Positions 7,771 to 15,845 of a stretch of 29,667 bases of DNA are shown piece by piece (positions within the stretch are counted from its first letter, which is position 1; every line of letters begins with the position of its first letter). The notes below the pieces were generated by a model that saw only the letters and a list, made by a program, of their open reading frames with translations, was not told the origin of the DNA and made no database searches. The position numbers and the translations under genes were made by a program. Origin of the DNA: JALJPB01 sp963933115 (GTDB taxonomy: Bacteria; Pseudomonadota; Gammaproteobacteria; Enterobacterales; Alteromonadaceae); NCBI GenBank assembly GCA_963933115.1, contig CAWVSL010000035.1, positions 1 to 29,667 on the forward strand. The letters are read 5' to 3'.

Positions 7771-8604
7771 ATGGCAGATATTGGCAAATTTAATACCCTT
7801 GAAGTTATCGCAATTACTGACACAGGTGCGTATTTAAACGCCAGTGAACTCGGTGAGGTTTTATTGCCTAACCGTTTAATACCAGAAAATTGCAGCATTG
7901 GCGATCAACTCACCGTTTTTTTGTATGTTGATTCAGCTGACAGAGTTACTGCCACCACAAATACCCCACTTGGCCAGGTTGGTGAATTTGTATCCTTAAA
8001 AGTGGTGCAAACCAATAAAATAGGCGCCTTTTTAGACTGGGGTTTACCAAAAGACTTATTAGTTCCTTTTAATCAGCAGCATACCGCGATGGAAGAAGGT
8101 AAATATTACTTGGTGAGAATATTTCTCGACTTAACCACTGAACGATTGGTTGCTTCAAGTAAGTTAGATAAGTTTATTGACATTTGGCCCGCAGAATATA
8201 ACAAGGGTGATAAAGTCGAGTTAATTATTGGTAACAAAACTGACTTAGGTTTTAAAGCCATTATTAATAATCAACACTGGGGGTTGTTATACGACAATGA
8301 AATTTTTCAACCCTTACGTATTGGTAAAAAAATCACCGGTTACATTAAACAAGTCCGTGAGGATGAGCGTGTTGATTTATCCCTAACCCGCACCGGCGAA
8401 CGTAAAGTCACTGATTTTAGCGATAAGTTACTCGCTGAAATTGAAGGTAACGAGGGTTTTATCCCACTGCATGATAAAAGCTCACCAGAGCTGATTAAAC
8501 GAACCTTGGGTGTGAGTAAAAAAACGTTTAAATCAACCGCAGGTAACTTAATGAAAAAAGGCTTAATTACCATTGGCAAAGATGGCCTTCGGCTAGTGAA
8601 GTAA
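7771..8604 (+). CDS. CvfB/YitL-like S1 RNA-binding protein
   Basis: This 277-residue cytoplasmic protein has the layout of the CvfB/YitL family: three tandem S1-type OB folds (about 5-60, 65-130 and 140-215) and a C-terminal winged helix (about 225-277, beginning GNEGFIPLHDKSSPELI). The third S1 unit shows the usual GYIKQVREDERVDLSL ending. Staphylococcal CvfB binds RNA and affects virulence-gene expression; the function in gammaproteobacteria is not established, and some databases label such proteins GntR-like because of the winged helix. It follows the TerB-like gene by 50 bp. A strong terminator at 8652-8679 closes the unit 48 bp after the stop. Confidence 0.87.
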   Translation: MADIGKFNTLEVIAITDTGAYLNASELGEVLLPNRLIPENCSIGDQLTVFLYVDSADRVTATTNTPLGQVGEFVSLKVVQTNKIGAFLDWGLPKDLLVPFNQQHTAMEEGKYYLVRIFLDLTTERLVASSKLDKFIDIWPAEYNKGDKVELIIGNKTDLGFKAIINNQHWGLLYDNEIFQPLRIGKKITGYIKQVREDERVDLSLTRTGERKVTDFSDKLLAEIEGNEGFIPLHDKSSPELIKRTLGVSKKTFKSTAGNLMKKGLITIGKDGLRLVK

Positions 8605-8651
8605 AGCTTTAATACCCTAGTCTTAAGATATTAAACGCTTATAAGAACAGC

Positions 8652-8679
8652 AAAAAGCCGCAACTAGTGCGGCTTTTTT
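8652..8679. terminator. Bidirectional intrinsic terminator
   Basis: AAAAAGCCGCA (8652-8662) and TGCGGCTTTTT (8668-8678) form a perfect 11-bp stem with a 5-nt loop (ACTAG). T-runs stand on the 3' side in both directions, so it can end the CvfB-like gene (plus strand) and the tRNA-Ser transcript (minus strand), which converge here. Confidence 0.88.
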
Positions 8680-8684
8680 GTGTG

Positions 8685-8775
8685 TGGCGGTGAGATAGGG
8701 ATTTGAACCCTAGAAGGGCTACAAACCCTTGCTGGTTTTCAAGACCAGTGCATTCGACCACTCTGCCATCTCACC
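8685..8775 (-). tRNA. tRNA-Ser(UGA)
   Basis: Reading the minus strand, GGTGAGA at the 5' end pairs with TCTCACC, followed by discriminator G and an encoded CCA. The anticodon loop CTTGAAA gives anticodon UGA (plus-strand 8739-8741), which reads UCA and other UCN codons. The long variable arm (AAGGG/CCCTT stem) is the class II serine hallmark, and the T-arm has GTTCAAATCC. Total length is 91 nt. It is a single tRNA unit with its own promoter (8814-8842) and terminator (8652-8679). Confidence 0.97.
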
Positions 8776-8813
8776 ACAGCCGTTAAACAATTGCTTGCTT
8801 AAAGACGGGGCGA

Positions 8814-8842
8814 ATTTTAAATAGTGTCTCATTACTTGTAAA
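8814..8842 (-). promoter_or_regulatory. tRNA-Ser promoter with GC-rich discriminator
   Basis: On the minus strand TTTACA (8842-8837) and TAAAAT (8819-8814) are exactly 17 bp apart, followed by a GC-rich discriminator (TCGCCCCG). The tRNA 5' end is about 32 nt after the expected start. A GC-rich discriminator is the known target signature of ppGpp/DksA (stringent) control at stable-RNA promoters; dksA itself lies at 18829 in this window. Confidence 0.75.
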
Positions 8843-8946
8843 GGTTTATTTTACCTTTTTACCAAAATTAACACATTATTAATTTTTGGTGTGAAAAGAA
8901 AAACTCTTTATGAGGTTTTAGTGCACGTTAGTACTTTTTATCAAGC

Positions 8947-8980
8947 AAAAAAAAGCGTTCACCTGAAATCAAGTAAACGC
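8947..8980 (-). terminator. Intrinsic terminator of the mrcB-ATP-grasp unit
   Basis: On the minus strand GCGTTTACTTGA and TCAGGTGAACGC form a stem with two G-U pairs, followed by eight T (plus-strand A-run 8947-8954). It lies 118 nt past the stop of the ATP-grasp gene. The other bases of 8776-9098 hold the tRNA promoter and nothing else I recognise. Confidence 0.82.
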
Positions 8981-9098
8981 ATTATAAAAACATAAAACAC
9001 TAAGGGAATAACATTGTACATATAGTATGAGTCTTTAATGGTAGTAAAGTTCCCTGCCCCCATTAATTATTTTAATTATCGAGTGTTTTTACTGTTAA

Positions 9099-10010
9099 CT
9101 ACAACTCTAAACGCCTCATTCGGCGCTCTACGGCATTAACAAAACGCTGTGGTGAGTCTTTATCAAAATTAAAGTACAGCGAGGGTTCAATTAACTCAGC
9201 TTCCATTAACGCAAAACCTGTTGCGGTACGAGCAAAGTCTAATCTAGCGTACAATAAAGAGCTATTAATAACGCTTAATACCTTTTCTGCATGTTGCTTA
9301 AGCGATAGCTCTGGGTCAATTTTCACAATTAAGCTACCAAACTCTTCTTGCACTCGATAGTCATTATTCTGTGGTGTTTTAAGGATAGCGTGGCTAAACT
9401 CATCATCAAAGTAGAATAACGAAAACTCACCTTCACTGATAATTGACTCAACAAAGGGCTGAACCATAAACTCTCTTTGCTTAAAGATCGTCAGTAATTC
9501 ACTTTGTTTTTCGACCGCTTGTTCTAAGGTTAATCGGTAGGTATCAAAAGCGCCAGCACTAATACAGGGTTTAATCACAATCTCTTGACTGTTATAGTTG
9601 ATATAATTATCAAAATTAGTTACACCGCTAAAAAATCTTGGGATATCCTGTGCCGTTATATCGTCAAACCAAAGTGTTGGCACAATTTCAATGCCTTGGG
9701 TGGCTAGCTCTCGCAAGTAATGCTTGTTGATATTCCATTTCATTATCGTTAAGGGGTTGTCTAAATGAGCACTGGAGTCGTCAATTTCTTTCAATACTTT
9801 TACAAATGCATCACAGTCGAGTTGGTAGTCCCATGGGGAACGAACCATCACTAGCTGGTAATCATTCCAATTGATGTTGTTAGCACGCCAAGAAATGGTA
9901 TCGCATAACCACCCCGCTTGATTAAGGGGCTCTATCAACAAATGATCATAAACCTCATACGCTGAGCAATCGTCCATCGTTAATATTACGCATTTTTTCA
10001 TTTTAATCAT
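9099..10010 (-). CDS. ATP-grasp ligase (RimK/DcsG-like), substrate unknown
   Basis: The 303-residue cytoplasmic protein has an ATP-grasp layout: an N-terminal pre-ATP domain containing VMVRSPWDYQ (about 54-63), a central region IMKWNINKHYLRELATQGI, then EIVIKPCISAGAFDTYRL carrying the nucleotide-binding lysine, and a C-terminal acidic metal-binding segment LDFARTATGFALMEAELIEPSLYF. The SPWDY and WN..K.YL signatures are those of the group that includes D-cycloserine ligase DcsG and glutathione-synthetase-like enzymes. Such enzymes join a carboxylate to an amine or thiol via an acyl-phosphate. I cannot name the substrate. It starts 18 bp after the stop of mrcB on the same strand and ends at a strong terminator, so it is co-transcribed with a peptidoglycan synthase. 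ATG 10010 (GAGAGC upstream) is preferred over ATG 10001. Confidence 0.8.
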   Translation of the reverse strand: MIKMKKCVILTMDDCSAYEVYDHLLIEPLNQAGWLCDTISWRANNINWNDYQLVMVRSPWDYQLDCDAFVKVLKEIDDSSAHLDNPLTIMKWNINKHYLRELATQGIEIVPTLWFDDITAQDIPRFFSGVTNFDNYINYNSQEIVIKPCISAGAFDTYRLTLEQAVEKQSELLTIFKQREFMVQPFVESIISEGEFSLFYFDDEFSHAILKTPQNNDYRVQEEFGSLIVKIDPELSLKQHAEKVLSVINSSLLYARLDFARTATGFALMEAELIEPSLYFNFDKDSPQRFVNAVERRMRRLEL

Positions 10011-10028
10011 TGCTCTCTATATGCTTTA

Positions 10029-12359
10029 TTAATTACCAAAAATTCGCTCTAACCATGAACGCTCTCGTGCTTTTATGCAATCATCAATTATTTGAATACC
10101 GGCAACCACCGCAGGGTATTCGATGGTCTCGCTACATTTTTTGGTTACTGCATGGCCGCTGTGTTTTTCAAAAAGCGTCAAGGCAATACCTGTTGGTATC
10201 ACCGGGGCTTTGTTACTCACTTTTTGATTTTTCATAAAATCAGCAAATAAAACCAAAGCGCCACTACTACCCGTTAGCTTCGTTGGTTTATTATCATCAC
10301 GCCCTACCCATGTAGTCACTAGGTGAAGTTGATCATAACCAATAAACCAACTATCACGTAAGTCATTACTGGTGCCCGTTTTCCCCGCTAATTGTTTATT
10401 TGCGAGTCGCCAAGTTAATGAGCGAGCCGTACCCGTTTTAGTGACTTGGCGTAAGGCATAATCAAGTAAATAAGCACCATGGTTTGACAATCTTTGCTCA
10501 GTGGTTTTATTTATCGCCCATAAGACTTCACCTTGCCCTGACAGTACTTGAGTAATTGTATGCTGAGTTTTAAAATGCCCTTGTGCGGCAATAGGGAGAT
10601 ACAGTTGGTTAATTTCCAGTGGCGACATATCAATAGCGCCCAGTAGCATAGAGGGTCTAGTCACAACATCATGGGGATAGCCCAATAAATGCATGGCTTT
10701 GGCAATATTACCTAGTCCTAACGACATACCTAAATTAACAGTGGGGACATTTAAAGAGTGCACTAAACCATCAATTAATGGCACTTGTCCTTGATATTCG
10801 CCATTATAATTTTTTGGCTGCCACTTTTTACCAACATCACTTCTTAGAGTAATGGGGTTATCGGCTAATACGGTAGCAAAGTTATATTGCTCATAACGCT
10901 CTAATGCCGATAGATATATTGCGGGTTTAATTAATGAGCCGATTGGCCGCTTAGCATATAAAGCACGATTAAACCCGGCATAGCCTTGCTCTTTCCCACC
11001 AACTAACGCCCTAATTTCACCACTGTTAATATCGGTAACTATCATGGCGACTTCAAGCTCAGCTTGTTGATGTTTTTCTTCTAACAGGGAGATTTGTTTC
11101 GCCGCGGTATTTTCTAACAATTGCTGAGAAAGATGAGAAAATCCGGTAAAAACCCGAATACCTGATTGCTGTTCAACATTTGATATTTGTTTTGCAAGCT
11201 CATTTTTCACTAACTGCAAATAAGCCGGATATTTATTTTTAGCTATACGACGAGAGGCCCTTACCGATAAAGGAGACTCGACCGCTTGCTCAAAATCAAT
11301 ACGCGATAAATAATGTTGTTCAAACATCAACCGCAAGACTAAGTTACGACGTTCTTTTGCACGCTTTGGATGACGCCAAGGGTCATAATAACTTGGACCT
11401 TTAACTTGACCGATGAGCAACGCCATTTGTTGAGAGTTGAGTTGGGCAATATTCTTACCAAAATAGAATTGACTGGCTAGGCCAAATCCATAAACACCAT
11501 TGGCGTAATGCTGACCTAAATAAACTTCATTGATATAAGCTTCAAGGAGCTGATCTTTACTGTAACGGTATTCTAAAATCAAGGCCATTAACGCCTCTTT
11601 GACTTTTCGAGTAACGGTTCGCTCTCTGGTTAAAAACATATTTTTAACGAGTTGCTGCGTTAATGTACTACCACCTTGCACAGTTCTGCCGGCACGTATA
11701 TTTTTAATTAACGCTCTTATTATACTTATGGGTGATACACCATGGTGAAAATAAAAGTTTCTGTCTTCGACTAATAATAAGGTATCCAAGAGTTTTTCTG
11801 GTACCCCTTCAAGGGCAACTAATACTCGATCTTCTTTACTATCAGGTAATATACGATCAATTAATATCGGTTCAATTTTCACTTGGCTGACAGGTGTTTG
11901 TCCTGAAAACAGAGATATTATATTCCCGTCTTCAACTTCTATTGTTATTTTATTTGCAGGTTGTAAACCATAGCCAAAGTCAAAAGGGCGTCGATAAAAA
12001 ATAGTTTTGTTAAACGACTGTTCAAATTGACCGATTTGATTAGCGTAAGTCACTTTTTGATAGCCAGACAAACCCAGAACTTTGCTCAAATCGCTCAGTT
12101 TGTATGACTGGCCAAGCGATAAGATTTGTATTTGTCCAAAAACCTGAACCGGCACTTGCCATCGCTGGCCTTCAAAGGTATGCCTTACTTTACTGTCAAG
12201 GTAAATAACCGATAATATTAGAGAGAAGAGTAGTATCAGCAACAGTTTACTAACGGTTTTTAAGCACCACTTTAGACCCGCATTTTTCACCGGTAGATTT
12301 TTACTGTTGGCTTGCGCCTTTAGCGTTTTGTTTTTTGCTGGTTTTTTATTATTGGGCAT
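10029..12359 (-). CDS. mrcB: Penicillin-binding protein 1B (bifunctional transglycosylase/transpeptidase)
   Basis: PBP1b polymerises lipid II into glycan strands and cross-links them; it is anchored in the inner membrane with its catalytic domains in the periplasm. The 776-residue protein has a basic cytoplasmic tail (1-33), one membrane helix (about 34-55), a UB2H-type domain (about 65-140), a family-51 glycosyltransferase with EDRNF (198-202, catalytic Glu198) and QGGSTLTQQ (228-236), and a transpeptidase with S475LIK, SLN (535-537) and KTGT (660-663). All catalytic motifs are intact. The UB2H-like segment marks it as PBP1b rather than PBP1a; in E. coli that domain meets the activator LpoB. 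It is followed 18 bp later by the ATP-grasp gene. The start ATG lacks a clear Shine-Dalgarno. Confidence 0.96.
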   Translation of the reverse strand: MPNNKKPAKNKTLKAQANSKNLPVKNAGLKWCLKTVSKLLLILLFSLILSVIYLDSKVRHTFEGQRWQVPVQVFGQIQILSLGQSYKLSDLSKVLGLSGYQKVTYANQIGQFEQSFNKTIFYRRPFDFGYGLQPANKITIEVEDGNIISLFSGQTPVSQVKIEPILIDRILPDSKEDRVLVALEGVPEKLLDTLLLVEDRNFYFHHGVSPISIIRALIKNIRAGRTVQGGSTLTQQLVKNMFLTRERTVTRKVKEALMALILEYRYSKDQLLEAYINEVYLGQHYANGVYGFGLASQFYFGKNIAQLNSQQMALLIGQVKGPSYYDPWRHPKRAKERRNLVLRLMFEQHYLSRIDFEQAVESPLSVRASRRIAKNKYPAYLQLVKNELAKQISNVEQQSGIRVFTGFSHLSQQLLENTAAKQISLLEEKHQQAELEVAMIVTDINSGEIRALVGGKEQGYAGFNRALYAKRPIGSLIKPAIYLSALERYEQYNFATVLADNPITLRSDVGKKWQPKNYNGEYQGQVPLIDGLVHSLNVPTVNLGMSLGLGNIAKAMHLLGYPHDVVTRPSMLLGAIDMSPLEINQLYLPIAAQGHFKTQHTITQVLSGQGEVLWAINKTTEQRLSNHGAYLLDYALRQVTKTGTARSLTWRLANKQLAGKTGTSNDLRDSWFIGYDQLHLVTTWVGRDDNKPTKLTGSSGALVLFADFMKNQKVSNKAPVIPTGIALTLFEKHSGHAVTKKCSETIEYPAVVAGIQIIDDCIKARERSWLERIFGN

Positions 12360-13088
12360 ATAACTTGGGAGGAAATTAAAATTTGCGGTTAAATATTACC
12401 ATGAATACGCTAACATGCTAATGCTTTACTTTCTCACCTGGTTTTGGCGACAAACTTATGGGGTTTCTATTGCTTTAAAACTGATCTTTTAGGGCTGACA
12501 TTTTAAAAGAAAACACTCAATTTCAGGTCTTTACATGCTAACTGAATGAATAATATTAAAAAGTTTGTGATTGATTAAAAAGTAAAAAACGAAATAAATA
12601 CGTTAAACTCATCTTAAATTAAGTACTGTCCATCATTATCAGAGCTGCTATCTCATTCGCAAAAAAAATCCTCGCTAAGTTATGGCCGGTTGCTATTTTA
12701 AGTGCAGAGTTTAAAACTTGGCTAAAATAGAATACTAAACGATTAATGTAGGCTATAACCTCCACTCACTTCTATTTTATTACGACCATTAATTTTAGCT
12801 TGATACATCGACTTATCAGCATCGTTAATGAGTTGTTCAAAATCTCTATGTTTATTACTTAACGTACATAAAAATAGTCGTAACAATAATAATGAGTATT
12901 ATAAAAATAGAGAGGGTAAATTTTCTAGTCAATGTTGTTAGCTCGAGAGTTAATAATTTTATTAGTATAGATACAATTATTATTTTTGCTTTTCCATTAA
13001 CCATCCGCCATTAAAATTAAAGAGAAAAATTTGAGTCTATTTGCCCTGACCTACTAAAGATCACCCCAAGATATATTACAACAGTTCG
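12360..13088. other. Long intergenic region between mrcB and hrpB
   Basis: Most of these 729 bases are AT-rich and uninformative. The recognisable content is a decayed GGDEF C-terminus at 12743-12868 (minus), listed separately. The part nearest mrcB (12360-12500) should hold its promoter, but I see no convincing -35/-10 pair. A minus-strand frame of about 40 codons ending near 12625 is open but resembles nothing I know. Confidence 0.5.
12743..12868 (-). pseudogene. Remnant of a GGDEF (diguanylate cyclase) C-terminus
   Basis: The minus strand reads DFEQLINDADKSMYQAKIN (first residues of the match), then GRNKIEV, a short tail and a stop at 12743-12745. That is the conserved C-terminal helix and last strand of a GGDEF domain (pattern: ADxAMYxAKxxGRNxV). 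Upstream, a few residues (CTLSNKHR) may be the damaged preceding strand, and the frame is closed by a stop near 12900. The GGDEF active site and any sensory part are absent. It is therefore the tail of a lost c-di-GMP synthase, with no start or function of its own. Confidence 0.75.
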
Positions 13089-15596
13089 TTAGTATTTTCT
13101 TTTAATTGATGCGCCTGGCTTCTCATCTAGTGGCTTTTCAGGCCAGCGATGTTTAAGGTACTTTCCACGCATCTCTTTGGCAACGTCGAAGTACGATGAT
13201 AGCCAAAAATTAGCTAAATCACTGGTGGTTTGAATGGGTCTTCGCGCCGGCGAAAGCAACTCAAAGCGCAAAGGAACCCTACCTTGTGCGAATAAGGGTG
13301 ATTGAAGTTGGCCAAACATTTCTTGGAGAATAACAGATACCGTAGGCCCTTGATGCTGATCGTAACTAACTGGCACTGTTTTTTCACTGGGAGTTATATA
13401 ATATTCTGGCGCCTGCTCAGCCAGAAACTGTTGTTCTTGCCAAGATAAATTGGCAATTAGTAACTCATAAATATTTAATTTTTTGAGTTGCTTTATTGAG
13501 CTAACACTTGAGATGTACGGCAATAGCCAGCTATCTAAGTTAAGCATTAGGCTTGCCTCAGAAATAGTGGGAAAGGTCTCGACAACACCACCTAACCACT
13601 TGACTCGGGAGAGCCATAGCTCACATTTAGCAGACCAATTGAGAAATATTAAACCCTCGCCAGCTAGAATATCTTTAACACATAATTTAAAGGCTGTTGG
13701 AGGGATAACACTCAATATACTTTCTTCTATAACTAACGATTTATAGGTCAGCTTTTGTCTACCGATTACTTTCTCTTTTTTAGCGTCGAGTGAATAATGT
13801 GTGACTTCAACGAGCTCTTGCTTTAACACCTTTTTAATATCTTCAAGTGAAATGGCTGCACTAATAAATATGGTACCATCTTTATTTTTTCCATCACAAT
13901 CACAGACAATAAGCCAAGGCTCTCCTTGGGAAGTATCAAAGCCTCTGAGTGTCACACCTCGACCATTAGCAAGCAAATATCGATTATTGGCTTGCCCACG
14001 CCCTTGTGCTAGCCGGTCAGGGTAGGCTTTTAATAATAAGGGGCCTACATATTTATGTAAGTCAGTTAAACTGACGGCATTCATTAAAGACGAGACACCC
14101 ACCAAGTGGGCAAAAGATTGAGCAAGGGTAATTGCTTGTTCTAATGCCGCCAAATTAATTTTATGATCGATTGTTAATGACTTTCTATTGCTTAAATAGT
14201 CATTAAAAATTAAGACTCTTACAGTAATATCTGAGCTGGCAGCATTAACGATAATATCTCGTTCTGATAATAAAGCCGCTAATATGCAGCTGACTTTCTT
14301 TTCAATCTCGGTATCACAGCTCAGCAGCATACTGGCAAGTCTTGGATCTAGGCCTAGCTTTAGAGCCTTTAGCCCTCGTGGGGTGATTATCTTTTTTTGG
14401 TCTAACAAGCCTAATGATTGGTTGAGTTGACCAGCGACATCAAAATGATATTCAGGGGGGGCTGTTAACCAGTTAACCTCTTCAAAAGAGGTAATGCCCC
14501 AGGCGGAGAGATCTAAGGTGAGACTAGCCAAATTTGAAGTCGTCATTTCTTCGGCTTGAAAGTCATTAAAGCCATGATGCTGGGCTTCGCTCCATAACCG
14601 AATACATTGGCCACTTTGTAACCTACCGGCACGACCCGCTCGTTGAGTTGCTGACGCTTTCGAAATATATGAAGTTTCTAATCTAGACAAGCCACTTTTA
14701 CTATCAAACCAGAGTTTTTTTTCTAACCCCGAGTCGATTACATTAGTAATACCTTCGATCGTTAAGCTGGTTTCAGCAATATTGGTTGAAAATATCACTC
14801 GACGACGATCGGTGTTTTTTTTACTGAGTACTAACTCTTGTTGTGCTAACGGTAATCCACCATAAAGCGGCAGTAAGTCGAGTGTGGAATGGTGCTGCTC
14901 TTTTGCCAATTTCATACAGCGTTTGATGTCTGCTTGCCCCGGAAGAAAAACTAATATATCGCCATTTACCGTATTATTTACTACCTGATTAAGCGCTTTA
15001 ATGACTTGAATGGATAAATGCGATGATGGCCGACCTAAGTATTCAATTTCAACAGGATATGTCCTACCGGAGCATTTCATTATTGCGGCATGGTTCAAAT
15101 AATCTGATATTTGTGTGGTATCTATTGTTGCTGACATGACCAGCAATTTTAAGTCTTCTCGGTAAGCCTCTTGTACTTCAAGCGATAACATTAAGGCGAG
15201 GTCAGCATGGATAGATCTTTCATGGAATTCATCAAAGATAATCAGTCCAACATCACTCAATTCTGGATCATGTTGTAATCGACGTGTGAGAACACCCTCA
15301 GTGACTATTTCAAGGACAGTTTGCTTTGATTTTTTACTTTCATTACGTATTTGATAACCAATACGCTGGCCTACTTTTTCGCCCAATAAGCTGGCTAAGT
15401 AAAAAGCTATCGACTTAACCGCAACTCTTCGCGGCTCTAACATAATTATTTTTTTGCCTTTGAGAAAATCTGCCTTTAACAGACTTAATGGCACCACTGT
15501 CGACTTACCCGCTCCGGGTTCAGCTTGGAGAACTAGGCTATTACCTTGGCCTAACTTAGCAAGTATTTCTGGAATGTATGCTTCAATGGGTAACAA
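13089..15596 (-). CDS. hrpB: ATP-dependent RNA helicase HrpB
   Basis: HrpB is a DEAH-type superfamily 2 helicase found in most gammaproteobacteria; its RNA target is unclear. The 835-residue protein has Walker A GAGKST (28-33), a DEFH Walker B (about 120-124), the SAT motif (MSATID, about 155), motif VI QRAGRAGR, then the helicase-associated HA2 domain and the HrpB-specific C-terminal domain (ending with FELLSPARRPIQTT and a W-rich stretch). Length agrees with E. coli HrpB (about 809). The start is TTG at 15596: it gives (M)LPIEAYIPEIL, the conserved HrpB N-terminus, and the frame above it contains no ATG or GTG before a stop. No Shine-Dalgarno is seen. It is downstream of pepB on the same strand, 249 bp away, and is probably transcribed alone. 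Confidence 0.95.
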   Translation of the reverse strand: MLPIEAYIPEILAKLGQGNSLVLQAEPGAGKSTVVPLSLLKADFLKGKKIIMLEPRRVAVKSIAFYLASLLGEKVGQRIGYQIRNESKKSKQTVLEIVTEGVLTRRLQHDPELSDVGLIIFDEFHERSIHADLALMLSLEVQEAYREDLKLLVMSATIDTTQISDYLNHAAIMKCSGRTYPVEIEYLGRPSSHLSIQVIKALNQVVNNTVNGDILVFLPGQADIKRCMKLAKEQHHSTLDLLPLYGGLPLAQQELVLSKKNTDRRRVIFSTNIAETSLTIEGITNVIDSGLEKKLWFDSKSGLSRLETSYISKASATQRAGRAGRLQSGQCIRLWSEAQHHGFNDFQAEEMTTSNLASLTLDLSAWGITSFEEVNWLTAPPEYHFDVAGQLNQSLGLLDQKKIITPRGLKALKLGLDPRLASMLLSCDTEIEKKVSCILAALLSERDIIVNAASSDITVRVLIFNDYLSNRKSLTIDHKINLAALEQAITLAQSFAHLVGVSSLMNAVSLTDLHKYVGPLLLKAYPDRLAQGRGQANNRYLLANGRGVTLRGFDTSQGEPWLIVCDCDGKNKDGTIFISAAISLEDIKKVLKQELVEVTHYSLDAKKEKVIGRQKLTYKSLVIEESILSVIPPTAFKLCVKDILAGEGLIFLNWSAKCELWLSRVKWLGGVVETFPTISEASLMLNLDSWLLPYISSVSSIKQLKKLNIYELLIANLSWQEQQFLAEQAPEYYITPSEKTVPVSYDQHQGPTVSVILQEMFGQLQSPLFAQGRVPLRFELLSPARRPIQTTSDLANFWLSSYFDVAKEMRGKYLKHRWPEKPLDEKPGASIKRKY

Positions 15597-15762
15597 GGGA
15601 TGGTCACACTTATTGTTAAGGCTGTAGGTTAATTACAGTATATCAGAGACCTTAATCACTAACTTACTCTTTGTTATCAATAGCTAAAGTTTTATCTACT
15701 CTGTACTCTCAACGTCAAGAGTCATATAAATAAGGCCAGCTTTTATAACCCGTGTTATACAG

Positions 15763-15802
15763 ACAGCGCACAATATTAACCACAAATAATGTTGTGCGCT
15801 GT
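15763..15802 (-). other. Perfect 11-bp stem-loop after pepB
   Basis: ACAGCGCACAA (15763-15773) and TTGTGCGCTGT (15792-15802) pair perfectly around an 18-nt loop. It lies 43 nt past the pepB stop, where a terminator is expected, but no T-run follows on either strand. It may be an mRNA 3'-end stabiliser, a factor-assisted terminator or a protein-binding palindrome. Confidence 0.5.
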
Positions 15803-15845
15803 TAATTGTCGGTCTAAAAATCATTTACCCAGACAAAGTTTAGTA

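Noticed and set aside
12415..12495. Plus-strand 26-codon hydrophobic peptide (MLMLYFLTWFW...)
   Set aside because: It could be a toxin-like or leader peptide, but there is no Shine-Dalgarno, no antitoxin RNA features and no conservation evidence.
12625..12745. Minus-strand 40-codon open frame directly after the GGDEF remnant stop
   Set aside because: Considered as a continuation of the decayed gene, but it matches nothing in GGDEF or neighbouring domains.
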